DNA of 64,000 nt from Pseudomonadales bacterium (lineage in GTDB: Bacteria > Pseudomonadota > Gammaproteobacteria > Pseudomonadales > Azotimanducaceae): contig JACKNX010000015.1 of NCBI GenBank assembly GCA_024234635.1, positions 1-64,000 on the forward strand, in the 5' to 3' direction. Below, in pieces: positions 16,814 to 25,868 of this stretch. Position 1 is the first letter of the stretch. The number at the start of each line of letters is the position of its first letter. The position numbers and the translations under genes were made by a program. The notes below the pieces were generated by a model. The model was not told the origin of the DNA and searched no databases. It saw only the letters and a list, made by a program, of their open reading frames with translations.

Positions 16814-17782
16814 ATGACAGACACCTTTCCAGGCAACCGTTTCCTCCAACATTCCGGCGCACGTTACCCCCTCATCCAGGCGCCGATGACATGGATCGCG
16901 CGGGCGCCGCTTGCCACCGCGGTATCGAAAGCCGGGGCGCTCGGCATGCTGGAAACCTCCAGTAGCGACATTGAGATCACCCGCCGGGAATTTGCCGCGA
17001 TCAGGGCGGCCACGGATGCGCCGTTCGGCGTCAATCTGCCAATCCTGTTTCTGCGCCAGAATGAAGCCATGGAAGAGCGCATCCTCGAATTCCTGATGGA
17101 GCAGAAGGTGCGTTTCGTCACCACCTCGGCCGGCAACCCGCGCAGGTACGTGGAACGACTGAAAGCAGCCGGGGTCATCGTTTATCACGCAGTACCTTCG
17201 CTGGAGGGTGCGCTGAAAGCGGAAGACGCCGGTGTCGACGGCCTGATCGTGGAAGGTGCCGAAAGCGGCGGCATACGCAACGCCGAGGAAGTAAACAGTT
17301 TCGTGCTGCTCCAGGCGGTCCGCGAACGGGTCACCCTGCCGATCGTCGCCGCCGGTGGCATCGTCGATGGTCGAGGCATGGCGGCAGCAATGGCGCTGGG
17401 TGCCGATGCGGTTACCATGGGTACCCGGTTCGTTGCCTCGCACGAAAGCCCCGTGCACGCGAACTACAAGGCGGCCATTGTGGCAGCGGGAGTCGACGGC
17501 ACGATGATGCTCCCCAGGCCACCTCGTGCGAAGATGCGCGTACTGCGCACCCGCGCGTCCGTGGCAATGGCCGATGGTGTTGAAACTCAGGGTCGGGTAT
17601 CGAGCGTGATAGAAGCTCTCTACGTTGGCGGGGACGTCGAAAACACTGCTGGTTCAGCCGGCCAAAGCGCCGCCCTCATTCACGAAGTGAAATCGGTTCA
17701 GGCCATCGTCGACGATACGCTCAGCGGTTTCTGGCAGGCGATCGACCGCCTGGCAGCGCTACGGGGACAGCACGCGGACTGA
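16814..17782 (+). CDS. Nitronate monooxygenase / FabK-like FMN TIM-barrel
   Basis: 322-residue FMN enzyme of the nitronate monooxygenase (2-nitropropane dioxygenase) family. Typical segments: PLIQAPMTWIARAPLA at the N-terminus, the phosphate-site stretch VEGAESGG, then VAAGGIVDGRGMAAAMALGADAVTMGTRFVAS. Members oxidise alkyl nitronates or act as enoyl-ACP reductases; this sequence does not sit in a fatty-acid operon, so the nitronate role is preferred. ATG 16814 is the first good start. A short gap separates it from a VOC-GST gene pair. Confidence 0.88.
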   Translation: MTDTFPGNRFLQHSGARYPLIQAPMTWIARAPLATAVSKAGALGMLETSSSDIEITRREFAAIRAATDAPFGVNLPILFLRQNEAMEERILEFLMEQKVRFVTTSAGNPRRYVERLKAAGVIVYHAVPSLEGALKAEDAGVDGLIVEGAESGGIRNAEEVNSFVLLQAVRERVTLPIVAAGGIVDGRGMAAAMALGADAVTMGTRFVASHESPVHANYKAAIVAAGVDGTMMLPRPPRAKMRVLRTRASVAMADGVETQGRVSSVIEALYVGGDVENTAGSAGQSAALIHEVKSVQAIVDDTLSGFWQAIDRLAALRGQHAD

Positions 17783-17960
17783 ACGCCCGGAAATTGATGA
17801 CGCCCGGAAAAGGAGTGGAATGCCTGAATGAGCACATACATCCAAGCACGAATCCGTAGCAGCCTGGAAGTGCAGCACCTGGCGTGCAACGCTGGCGCTA
17901 CCGGCGTCAGCGCCGGCTGGCGGTTCGGTTGCGTCGCTGCAACCGTTGACGTGTAGCCGC

Positions 17961-18407
17961 GTGTTTCCGCTCGACATCTACCAGACGGGGTACGTCGTCA
18001 ACGATATCGATCAGGCGGTCGAACGGTGGCGTAGAAGCACGGGGCTGGATGGCTTCCAGTTTCTGCGGCACATCCAGGTGGACAACGGTTTGTATCGCGG
18101 GCAGCCGACGGCTATCGACTTCTCCGTCGCCGTTGTACAGACGACAACGCTGAATATCGAATTCATCGCCCAGCACGATCAACAGCCATCGTGCTATCGC
18201 GATCTGTTTCCCGATGGCGGCGAGGGTCTGCACCACGTTGCCATCCGCAGCAACGACTACGATGCCGATCTCGCACGCTACCTGGAGAATGGTTTTCTTT
18301 CGGCATTTTCAGGAACCTATCAGGGCACCCGCTTCAACTACATAGACACATCCGCCACGCTTGGCATCATGGTGGAACTCGTTGAGGCGCGCACCACCGA
18401 TGGCTGA
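17961..18407 (+). CDS. VOC-family protein, translationally coupled to GST
   Basis: 148 residues of glyoxalase/bleomycin-resistance fold. Metal-site candidates are His in GLHHVAIRS and Glu in MVELVEA; the position of the first His in related proteins is Gln here (IYQTGYVVND). Start GTG 17961 gives MFPLDIYQTG, the conserved first strand; TTG 17946 in the same frame is the alternative. The stop overlaps the following GST gene (ATGGCTGA), a sign of coupled translation. Together they look like a conjugation and rearrangement pair for an electrophilic intermediate. Confidence 0.78.
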   Translation: MFPLDIYQTGYVVNDIDQAVERWRRSTGLDGFQFLRHIQVDNGLYRGQPTAIDFSVAVVQTTTLNIEFIAQHDQQPSCYRDLFPDGGEGLHHVAIRSNDYDADLARYLENGFLSAFSGTYQGTRFNYIDTSATLGIMVELVEARTTDG

Positions 18408-19515
18408 AAACAGACAGGCAAACCGATCGCCGTTGAAAGTCTACGGAATCTCCGTCTCCTACTACACCGGCAAGCTCGAGGCATACCTGAGATACAAGGG
18501 TATCGCCTACACGATGGACTCCCCATATGCCCACGCGCGGGAGGTGCGTGAAAAGGCCGGCGCGCTCCAGGTGCCCCTGATTCTGCGCGAGGACGGACGC
18601 TGGATGTCGGACAGCACCCCCATCATCCTGGCTTTCGAAAACGAGTTTCCCGCCCCGACCATCCTGCCGCACAACCCCGTTGTACGCTTTGTTGCCATGC
18701 TTATCGAGGACTACGCCGACGAGTGGTTGTGGCGCGCCGCGATGCACTACCGCTGGAGCTACGAACATGACCGCGCGTTGCTGTCACGTATCCTGGTGGA
18801 CGAGGTGGGTCGGCACGTGAAGGTGCCGCGCTTCCTCAAGCTTATGCGTATCGCGCGGCGCCAGCACAGAGGTTTTGTGCTCAACGACGGTGTGACGGCG
18901 GAAACACGGGCCCACGTTGAAGCCGGCTACAGGGCTGCGCTGTCGGGAATGACGGCGATGCTTGCCGGGCGACCTTACCTGTTTGGCGGCACGCCCAGCA
19001 TTGCTGATTTTGGTCTCATGGGACCAATGCTGCGCCACTTCGGCCAGGATCCGACCCCTGCCGAGATCATGCGCAATGAAGCGCCCGCCGTCTGGGAATG
19101 GGTGGCGCGCGTCTGGAACGCCGGCGCCATGGCTCCTGCACCCGCCTTCGTGGATTCGGTACCCGATGAGGCCGCGCTCCTGCTGCGGGAGATTGCGGAA
19201 ACACACCTCGAACAACTCGCCCGCAACGCCGAAGCCTACGCGCGCGGCGCCAGCCATTTCGACATGACGGTTCAGGGGTGTCGGTACACCCGTCTGCCGG
19301 TTTCCCGCTATCGGGTTCACTGCCTGGAGCAGTTGCGGGCTGCCTGGGCGGGGCTGTCGGCCGACGACGCATCGCGGGTGCAGTTGCTGCTGCCGTACGA
19401 CCAGGCCGGAGTGCTCTGGCAGCCCGAGCCCCCTGCCCGCTCAGACTATGACACCGCGGGTGAGGCACCGTATAACAAAGCCATCAACGTCTACGGCGAC
19501 GGCGTGCCTCACTGA
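18400..19515 (+). CDS. Glutathione S-transferase family protein with C-terminal extension
   Basis: 371 residues, much longer than the usual 200-230. An N-terminal thioredoxin-like GST domain (KVYGISVSYYTGKLEAYLRY, later QVPLIL and DSTPIILAFENEF) is followed by an all-helical C-domain with the N-capping pattern PYLFGGTPSIADFGLMGPM. About 130 further residues follow, containing a repeated pattern of short helices and ending in INVYGDGVPH. Start ATG 18400 overlaps the upstream VOC stop by 8 bases. The extension is typical of a GST subgroup in aromatic-degrading proteobacteria, but I cannot assign its role. Confidence 0.85.
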   Translation: MAENRQANRSPLKVYGISVSYYTGKLEAYLRYKGIAYTMDSPYAHAREVREKAGALQVPLILREDGRWMSDSTPIILAFENEFPAPTILPHNPVVRFVAMLIEDYADEWLWRAAMHYRWSYEHDRALLSRILVDEVGRHVKVPRFLKLMRIARRQHRGFVLNDGVTAETRAHVEAGYRAALSGMTAMLAGRPYLFGGTPSIADFGLMGPMLRHFGQDPTPAEIMRNEAPAVWEWVARVWNAGAMAPAPAFVDSVPDEAALLLREIAETHLEQLARNAEAYARGASHFDMTVQGCRYTRLPVSRYRVHCLEQLRAAWAGLSADDASRVQLLLPYDQAGVLWQPEPPARSDYDTAGEAPYNKAINVYGDGVPH

Positions 19516-19547
19516 GGAGGTCAAACGCGGCGTCGGTCCCGGCCCGT

Positions 19548-20207
19548 TCACACCGCGACCACATCCTCCACCAGCAGCGGATGCGCCGCAACGCCGGCAA
19601 GTTCCCGCCGTGCCTGCTTTGGCGTCAGCCCCAGAACGCGGAGCACGTATTCACAGGTACGCAGCAGTTGAGGCTGCTGGAAACCGTCCGCAAGCTGCCG
19701 TCTGAGTGACGCGATCATCAGCGCGGCCAGTTGTTCGAGCAGAAAGTCGTCGACCACCACTTCGAGACGGCGTTGCGCGACCGCCCGCTGGATATCCCCA
19801 CGCAGGTACTCCATGACGCCGGCGCCCGAGGCGGGCAGCCGCTGAAACTGCTCGACCAGCACCGCACCCCAGGATTTGTGGCGAAGCGCAAATCTGAGAA
19901 ACGCATAGGTCGCGACGATGATGCGTGACAACCCCGAATCCAGATCGGCAATACGCGCATCGAGCTGCTTGGCGATCTCGAGCGCAATCGCCTGCGCTGA
20001 TGCGGCGACCAGTTCCTCCTTGTCCCTGAAATGATTGTAGAAGGTGCCGTTGGCCAGACCGGCGAGCAACGCGATTTCACTGATGCTCGCTTCTTCGAAG
20101 CCTTTTTCCGAAAACACGTCGATGGCGCTGTCGATCAGCGCACAACGGGTGCGAACGCGCTTCTGCGCGCCGATGGCCTGTTGCCGAAAGTAGGTCTGCA
20201 TGACCAT
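19548..20207 (-). CDS. TetR-family regulator of catabolic module A
   Basis: 219 residues. The HTH region is SISEIALLAGLANGTFYNHFRDKEEL at roughly residues 42-67, here given in parts: ISEIALLAGLANGTFYNHF is the recognition unit. The rest is a helical ligand-binding domain. Start ATG 20207. It is divergent from the flavin monooxygenase gene (20267), with only about 60 bp between, holding a TTGAC-TC-GTCAA palindrome. It most likely represses module A and responds to an aromatic substrate or intermediate. Confidence 0.88.
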   Translation of the reverse strand: MVMQTYFRQQAIGAQKRVRTRCALIDSAIDVFSEKGFEEASISEIALLAGLANGTFYNHFRDKEELVAASAQAIALEIAKQLDARIADLDSGLSRIIVATYAFLRFALRHKSWGAVLVEQFQRLPASGAGVMEYLRGDIQRAVAQRRLEVVVDDFLLEQLAALMIASLRRQLADGFQQPQLLRTCEYVLRVLGLTPKQARRELAGVAAHPLLVEDVVAV

Positions 20208-20226
20208 GCATGCTAGAAGGCTATAT

Positions 20227-20238
20227 TTGACTCGTCAA
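20227..20238. promoter_or_regulatory. TTGAC-TC-GTCAA palindrome, putative operator
   Basis: Perfect 5-bp arms around a 2-bp centre inside an AT-rich divergent promoter region (flanks ATAT...ATAT extend the dyad). Its location between a TetR gene and its likely target makes it the best operator candidate. Confidence 0.6.
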
Positions 20239-20266
20239 TCATATTTGTATTTACTCTCATTTTTTG

Positions 20267-21907
20267 ATGATTCCTCAGAATATGCTGTCGACCCGGGTTC
20301 TCATCATCGGCGCCGGACCGGTGGGGCTCATGAGCGCCATCAGCCTCGATGCCGCGGGCATCGCCACGGTACTGGTTGATCGGCGCCTCGAACGCCTCGA
20401 CGCACCCAGGGCACACGCGGTCAATCCACGCACGCTCGAGATCTGCCAGCGCTTCGGCGTGCCGGCCGACGCCATTCGCGCCGCCGGCGCCGACGTCAGG
20501 GATGGCGGGCAGGTGCACTTCGTCGATGTGCTGGGTGGCACCTGCTTCGGCAGCCTGCCCTACGAGCGACAGGACGACGGCGCCCGGGCGTTCACACCCT
20601 GGCCACTGGTGAACATTCCGCAACCCCGTTTCGAGCAGTTTCTCGGCCAACGTCTGGCGCACTGCGAACACACGGCACTGCTGCGTGGTCTTTCCGCCGT
20701 GCGCGTGGATGAAGTACACGATGGCGTGATCACCACGCTCGATGCAGGTGGACTGGGAGAAAAGCTAAGGATCCGTTCCGAGTACGTGATTGCCGCGGAC
20801 GGCGCCGGTTCACAAACGCGGGATGGGCTCGGCATCGCCATGGTCGGACCGGAGGCGCTGCAGCACTACCTCATGATCCACTTTCAGGCGGACCTGACGT
20901 CGTTGACGCAGGCACACCCAGGTCTGCTCTACTTCTGCATGGCGCCAGCCGCACGCGGCGTTTTCATCGGCTACGAGCGCGCCAGCAACTGGGTCTTCAT
21001 GCACGCCTGGAATCCCGCTGTGCAGCGCCGGCAGGACTTCACTCCTGAGGTCTGCAAACGGCTGGTCGAAGCCGCGGCCGGCGCGCGCATGGACGACTTT
21101 GTACTCAGGAACGTAAGCCCCTGGACCATGTCCGCCCAGGTTGCGGAAACCTATCGCGCCGGCCGTGTGTTCCTGGCCGGCGACGCCGCCCACCGCTTTC
21201 CGCCAACCGGCGGGTTGGGCCTGAACACGGGTATTGCCGATGCACACAACCTGACATGGAAGCTCGCCAGTGTCCTGCGCGGAGTGGCGCACCACACATT
21301 GCTGGACACCTACGATGCCGAACGCCGGCCGATCGCCGGCATCAACAGCCACCAGAGCGTCACCAACTCCGCAAAGCTGCTACATCTGTTTGCGGCGCTG
21401 TATGGACCGGATCCCGCCGCAACCGAGACGCACTATGCGTCGGTCCTCGCCAATCCAGGAGCGTTCCCCCGGCTGCAGGAGAGCGTGGCGATGCAACGCC
21501 CCCATTTCGACAGCTTCAATCTGCAGCTGGGCTATCGCTACGGTGCACCTGTCGACCCGGAAGACATCGATATCAGCCACTATGTGCCTGCGTTTGCCAT
21601 CGGTGACTACCTGCCCCACGTTGCGTTGTCGGACGGATCATGGCTTGTCGGCAAGTTGCCTACAGACGACTTCGCCCTGGTCACCGGCCCTTCAGCGCGC
21701 GCCTGGCGCAATCTGCCGCTCCCGGTGTTTACCGAAGGTATCGATTTCTCGCCGCACCCCCGCACATTCTTCGAACAGGCGGGGCTCGACGCGGATGGCG
21801 CACTTCTCGTGCGTCCGGACGGCCACATCTGCGCGCGCTGGCAGCATGCACCGGCGGACCCGCCGGCGGCGGTCGACGGTCAACGGCAACAGGCACTGGG
21901 GTACTGA
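20267..21907 (+). CDS. FAD-dependent aromatic hydroxylase (class A monooxygenase), module A
   Basis: 546 residues. The FAD-binding Rossmann motif is VLIIGAGPVGLMSA, and the second FAD motif is VFLAGDAAHRFPPTGGLGLN. A C-terminal thioredoxin-like domain ends with LVRPDGHICARWQ, as in phenol-hydroxylase and MhpA-type enzymes. Expected reaction: NAD(P)H-dependent ring hydroxylation, producing a catechol-like product for the VOC protein two genes later. Start ATG 20267 is used; TTG 20264 and ATG 20282 are also possible and none has a clear ribosome site. It is the first gene of module A. Confidence 0.9.
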   Translation: MIPQNMLSTRVLIIGAGPVGLMSAISLDAAGIATVLVDRRLERLDAPRAHAVNPRTLEICQRFGVPADAIRAAGADVRDGGQVHFVDVLGGTCFGSLPYERQDDGARAFTPWPLVNIPQPRFEQFLGQRLAHCEHTALLRGLSAVRVDEVHDGVITTLDAGGLGEKLRIRSEYVIAADGAGSQTRDGLGIAMVGPEALQHYLMIHFQADLTSLTQAHPGLLYFCMAPAARGVFIGYERASNWVFMHAWNPAVQRRQDFTPEVCKRLVEAAAGARMDDFVLRNVSPWTMSAQVAETYRAGRVFLAGDAAHRFPPTGGLGLNTGIADAHNLTWKLASVLRGVAHHTLLDTYDAERRPIAGINSHQSVTNSAKLLHLFAALYGPDPAATETHYASVLANPGAFPRLQESVAMQRPHFDSFNLQLGYRYGAPVDPEDIDISHYVPAFAIGDYLPHVALSDGSWLVGKLPTDDFALVTGPSARAWRNLPLPVFTEGIDFSPHPRTFFEQAGLDADGALLVRPDGHICARWQHAPADPPAAVDGQRQQALGY

Positions 21908-21908
21908 C

Positions 21909-22688
21909 ATGGATCTGGGCATCAAGGATCGTCATGCGATCGTCTGTGCATCCTCCCGCGGGCTCGGCAAGGCGTGCGCGGCGGCGCTCGCGCGGGAGGG
22001 TTGCCATGTGGTGATCAACGGGCGCGACGAAGGTACCTTGCAGGAGGCAGCGGACGACATCCGCCGTTCGGGCGGCGGCTCCGTGACACCCATTGCCGCC
22101 GACATCAACACACCCGCGGGACGCGCACGACTGCTCGCCGCCTGCGAGGCGCCGGATATCCTGGTCAACAACAACGCCGGTCCTCCGCCGGGCAATTTTG
22201 CCGCCTGGGGAACTGACGACTGGCAAAGCGCCCTCGATGCCAACCTGCTCGCGCCCGCATTCATGATCCAGGCGGTACTGGAAGGCATGAAGGCCCGCCG
22301 CTTCGGACGCATCGTGAACATCACGTCCGCCATGGTGAAATCACCGCGCGCGGCCATGGGCCTGTCCACCGCCGCGCGCAGCGGACTGACAGCCTTGTGC
22401 AAGGGTCTGGCCAACGATTGCGCGGCGTTCAATGTCACCATCAACAATCTGCTGCCCGAACGCTTCGATACCGACCGCCAGAAATTCATGGCGGGACTCA
22501 TGATGCGCAGTCAGGGACTGACCCTCGAGGAAGCCAGACAGGCGATCGCCAATACCATCAACGCCAGACGCTTCGGCCAGCCGGAGGAATTTGGCGACGC
22601 ATGTGCCTTCCTGTGCAGCGCCCAGGCCGGCTACATCTCCGGCCAGAACCTGCAGCTGGACGGTGGCACCTATTCCGGCCTCATCTGA
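21909..22688 (+). CDS. SDR-fold protein lacking the catalytic Tyr-x3-Lys
   Basis: 259 residues of classical SDR length. The cofactor loop is CASSRGLGKACA and the NNAG-type motif reads NNNAGPPPG. The Ser strand (NITSAMVKSP) is present, but where YxxxK should follow the sequence is GLSTAARSGLTALCK: Tyr is replaced by Ser or Thr and Lys by Arg. Related 3-oxoacyl-ACP-reductase-like proteins with the same change form a known but poorly characterised branch. It could be a non-redox enzyme or a lyase, or use another acid. It starts one base after the monooxygenase stop, so it is cotranscribed with it. Confidence 0.85.
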   Translation: MDLGIKDRHAIVCASSRGLGKACAAALAREGCHVVINGRDEGTLQEAADDIRRSGGGSVTPIAADINTPAGRARLLAACEAPDILVNNNAGPPPGNFAAWGTDDWQSALDANLLAPAFMIQAVLEGMKARRFGRIVNITSAMVKSPRAAMGLSTAARSGLTALCKGLANDCAAFNVTINNLLPERFDTDRQKFMAGLMMRSQGLTLEEARQAIANTINARRFGQPEEFGDACAFLCSAQAGYISGQNLQLDGGTYSGLI

Positions 22689-22750
22689 CCGATTGCGCAC
22701 TGCCCCGAATCCGAAGGGAAATTTACTGTACTGACCAAGGATCCAACGAC

Positions 22751-23302
22751 ATGACAAGCAGCAACACATCACCAAAGCTCACACTGTCCCACGCCACCAT
22801 GAGCGTGAACGAATTCGAGACGACGCTGGCGTTCTACCGCGACGTTCTGGGCTTTCACGTCACGAACCGCGGTGAGGTTCCCGGCGGCACAAAGATGGCT
22901 TTCATCAGCCAGGATCCCGACAACCACCACCAGATCGCCATGGTGGAAGCCAGCGAACCGGTGAATCACGCGTTCATGCTGGTGGACCATCTCGCCTTCC
23001 GTACCGGCTCGCTGGCGGACCTTCGCGTTCTGCGCGATCGGCTGACCGCGGCCGGTGTGCAACCCATTCTGCCGATATGCCACGGTAACGCCTGGTCGTT
23101 GTACTTCAACGACCCGGAAGGCAATGGCCTTGAGTGTTTCGTCGACTCACCCTTCCACGTCGCTCAACCGTTCGCCGACGGTTTCAATCTGGATCAGTCG
23201 GACGGAGAGATCGTCGAGGCAACCCGCAGGCGTATCGAATCCGAGCCGGAGTTTCAGAGCATGGCCGAGTGGCGGGCGACGTTCGAGACGCAACTTGGGT
23301 AA
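22751..23302 (+). CDS. VOC extradiol-dioxygenase-like protein, module A
   Basis: 183 residues. Metal ligands expected for a type I extradiol dioxygenase are visible: His in LSHATMSV, His in VDHLAFRT and Glu in NGLECFVD. A helical C-terminal tail follows. In module A it would cleave the diol made by the flavin monooxygenase; this reaction is an inference from gene order and motifs. ATG 22751 is the only sensible start, 62 bp after the SDR stop. Confidence 0.82.
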   Translation: MTSSNTSPKLTLSHATMSVNEFETTLAFYRDVLGFHVTNRGEVPGGTKMAFISQDPDNHHQIAMVEASEPVNHAFMLVDHLAFRTGSLADLRVLRDRLTAAGVQPILPICHGNAWSLYFNDPEGNGLECFVDSPFHVAQPFADGFNLDQSDGEIVEATRRRIESEPEFQSMAEWRATFETQLG

Positions 23303-23411
23303 ACGAGCGCGAGTGCCTGCAGACTGAGCATTTTCGTACGCCTGTCACAGCAATGATCGAACACTGACCATCCAACAACGTCGCGCCAGCCAGCGACCGG
23401 AGAACACTCAC

Positions 23412-24272
23412 ATGAGACTCATCAGCTTTTCCACCACCGATACGCCGGCGCCGCGACTGGGCGCCGTGAAATCGGATCGTGTCATTGCGCTTCCCGGCAC
23501 GATGATGGACCTGTTGCGGGGCGGAGACGCGGCCATGCACCGCATTCGGGACATCGTTGCGACGACCACGGGAACACTGGACATCAGTGACGTGCGGCTG
23601 CACGCGCCGATCACCAATCCCGGGAAGATACTGGCCATCGGGCTGAACTACGCGGACCACGTGGCTGAAAGCGGCATGTCGACGCCAAAACACCAGATGT
23701 GGTTCAACAAGCAGCACAACTGCATCAATGGTCCCTACGACCCCATCAATCTGCCAGCGGTGTCGGCTGCACTCGACTACGAAGCCGAGCTCGTGGTGAT
23801 CATCGGCAAACGCTGCAAGCACGTGCCAAGGGAACGCGCGGGCGAGGTCATTGCCGGCTATTGCGCAGGCAATGATGTCAGCGTTCGCGACTGGCAGATG
23901 CGCGCCCAGACCATGCAGATCGGCAAGTCGTTCGATACCCACGGCCCCATCGGCCCCTGGCTTGTGACGCCGGATGAACTCGGCAATCCGCATGAGCTCG
24001 GCATCCGTTGCTTCGTGAATGGCGAGCAGCGGCAGAACAGCAATACGAAACACCTCATCTTCGACTGCTTCGACGCCATCGCGCACCTGTCACAAGCGTT
24101 TACGCTGGATCCGGGTGACGTGCTGTTCATGGGCACACCATCAGGGGTTGGCGCCGCCATGAAACCGCCGAGCTTCCTGAAAGAAGGGGACGTGGTACGC
24201 GTCGAAATCGACCGGCTCGGGCACATTGAAAACCGCGTGGTGCGGGAAACGGCCACGACCATTCTTGCCTGA
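23412..24272 (+). CDS. Fumarylacetoacetate hydrolase (FAH) family protein, module A
   Basis: 286 residues. Catalytic-core motifs: AIGLNYADHVAESG, the metal-binding acids in DYEAELVVIIG, GNDVSVRDWQ, and a C-terminal LFMGTPSGVGAAMKPP. FAH-fold enzymes hydrolyse C-C bonds of acylpyruvates, hydrate 2-oxopent-4-enoate or decarboxylate oxaloacetate-like substrates. Here hydrolysis of a ring-cleavage product is the most natural role. The protein is very similar over its C-terminal two thirds to the FAH protein at 36183-37064. It ends module A. Confidence 0.9.
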   Translation: MRLISFSTTDTPAPRLGAVKSDRVIALPGTMMDLLRGGDAAMHRIRDIVATTTGTLDISDVRLHAPITNPGKILAIGLNYADHVAESGMSTPKHQMWFNKQHNCINGPYDPINLPAVSAALDYEAELVVIIGKRCKHVPRERAGEVIAGYCAGNDVSVRDWQMRAQTMQIGKSFDTHGPIGPWLVTPDELGNPHELGIRCFVNGEQRQNSNTKHLIFDCFDAIAHLSQAFTLDPGDVLFMGTPSGVGAAMKPPSFLKEGDVVRVEIDRLGHIENRVVRETATTILA

Positions 24273-24488
24273 AACCCGCCCACCGAACGCACCGGGCGGG
24301 GAAACGGCTTGCGGGGATCAGCAAGCAGGCACGCGTTGCATCCGACACGCACCCCGCCCCAACGCGATGGCTTTTCGCCGGTTCACTTGCCGCGATAGAG
24401 GTGCTCAGTCACCATCTGCCGTTCCGGTGGACGGAGCCGGTGATGATGTCCGTCATCGACCGACACCAAGACAATGGAGAAGAGAGCG

Positions 24489-24977
24489 ATGCGAAGAAAA
24501 TACCTTCTGAATGCCGCCTGCGCAGTCTGCGCGCTGTTCGCGGCAACTGCCTGGGCCCAGGAAGCACCGACGCCGGAACAGCAGGCAACGGAGGCCACCG
24601 TAAACCGGCAGGCGGTATTCAGACTGCTCGGATTGAACATGGGTCCCATCGTCGGCATGGCGCGCGGCGCTGTCCCGTTCGACGCGGCGGTAGCGGAACG
24701 CAATGCCAGGCGGATTGCGATGCTGGCGACAATGATTCCCGAACGCTTCACGGCCATGGATACCCGTGAATTTACGGTAGCCACCGAGGCGTTGCCCGTA
24801 ATCTGGGAGAAGCCGGAGGACTTCGCGCAGAAGGCCCAGGCCCTGGAAGACGCAGCCAACACGTTCGCCGGCCTGGCAGCCAGCGGCGACAAGGCAACGA
24901 CACTCGGCGGGCTGCGGGCGTTCGGTGGTACCTGTGGCAACTGCCATGACGCCTACAGGGTTGACGAAGCGCACTGA
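24489..24977 (+). CDS. Cytochrome c' family protein (periplasmic)
   Basis: 162 residues. A signal peptide (MRRKYLLNAACAVCALFAATAWA) is followed by a four-helix-bundle-like sequence with the haem motif C-G-N-C-H near the C-terminus, the arrangement of cytochrome c'. Such proteins bind NO and other gases or transfer electrons. GGAG upstream of ATG 24489 supports the start. It converges with a diheme cytochrome gene 21 bp away. Confidence 0.88.
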   Translation: MRRKYLLNAACAVCALFAATAWAQEAPTPEQQATEATVNRQAVFRLLGLNMGPIVGMARGAVPFDAAVAERNARRIAMLATMIPERFTAMDTREFTVATEALPVIWEKPEDFAQKAQALEDAANTFAGLAASGDKATTLGGLRAFGGTCGNCHDAYRVDEAH

Positions 24978-24988
24978 GGTGTGACGAC

Positions 24989-25013
24989 CTGCGCGCCGCT
25001 ATCGGGCGCGCAG
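24989..25013. terminator. GC-rich hairpin between convergent cytochrome genes
   Basis: CTGCGCGCC (24989-24997) pairs perfectly with GGCGCGCAG (25005-25013). It spans the convergent 3' ends and overlaps the last codons of the minus-strand gene. No T-tract follows on either side, so termination is only suggested. Confidence 0.35.
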
Positions 25014-25868
25014 GAAGAATGCCGCCAGCGCCTGCCGGTCGTGGTCGGTGAGCTGACTGGTGTTGTGCTCGATCACGGGTTCCATCTCGCCGCCCACGAA
25101 CTCGCCATCCGGTTTCAGGCCAAGCGACAGGAACAGGGTGAACTCCTCTGCCGACCAGTGCGAGAGCGCAGCCGCATCGATGGCTTCCACGTCACCCTCG
25201 GGCAATACACCACCAGCGAATTCGCGGCGGAGATCGGCAATGCCAAGAACATTCCTGGGCGTGTGGCATTCGCCGCAGTGCCCCAGGTGGCGGGCCAGGT
25301 ACGCCCCACGCGCAACCCCGGGATCCGCGTCTTGCACAAGCTCGGGATTGAGCAGCCCGGCAAGGCGATTCCACCCCGCGAGCATCCAGCGGTGCAGCCA
25401 CCCCGGCAGCACATGCGCCGGGGCCCTGAACGACACCGGGGGCTGCGACATGAGGTAAGCACCGATGTCGAGTGCGTCCTGATCCGTCATGCCGGCATAC
25501 GACGGATAGGGAAACGCCGGATAGTAGAATGCGCCGTCCGGGCGGCGACCATGCTTGAGCGCGCGCAGAAAGTCCGCCCCCGTCCAGCCGCCAATTCCGG
25601 TGTCGGTATCGGGGGTGATATTCGGTACATGGAAGGTGCCGAAGTCCGAATGCAATGCCATGCCGCCGCTGAGGGACGCTGGATGTTCAGTGCCTTTGTG
25701 ACAGCTGATGCAACCGCCGGCGGCGACCAGATAGCGGCCACGTTCGATGGCGTCGGTCGTGGCGGGAAGCTCCACGGACGCCACATCAGGCTCCGCAAAC
25801 AGCCACTGCCACACACCAGTTCCAAGAAGCAGCGCAGCCATCACGCTGAAGATTACGTTCTTTCGCAT
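24999..25868 (-). CDS. Diheme c-type cytochrome
   Basis: 289 residues with an N-terminal signal anchor (VIFSVMAALLLGTGVWQWLF) and two haem motifs, C-I-S-C-H and C-G-E-C-H, each followed by a Met-containing segment. It resembles cytochrome subunits of membrane alcohol or aldehyde dehydrogenases and gluconate-type dehydrogenases. No dehydrogenase partner is adjacent. Convergent with the cytochrome c' gene. Confidence 0.88.
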   Translation of the reverse strand: MRKNVIFSVMAALLLGTGVWQWLFAEPDVASVELPATTDAIERGRYLVAAGGCISCHKGTEHPASLSGGMALHSDFGTFHVPNITPDTDTGIGGWTGADFLRALKHGRRPDGAFYYPAFPYPSYAGMTDQDALDIGAYLMSQPPVSFRAPAHVLPGWLHRWMLAGWNRLAGLLNPELVQDADPGVARGAYLARHLGHCGECHTPRNVLGIADLRREFAGGVLPEGDVEAIDAAALSHWSAEEFTLFLSLGLKPDGEFVGGEMEPVIEHNTSQLTDHDRQALAAFFLRAR

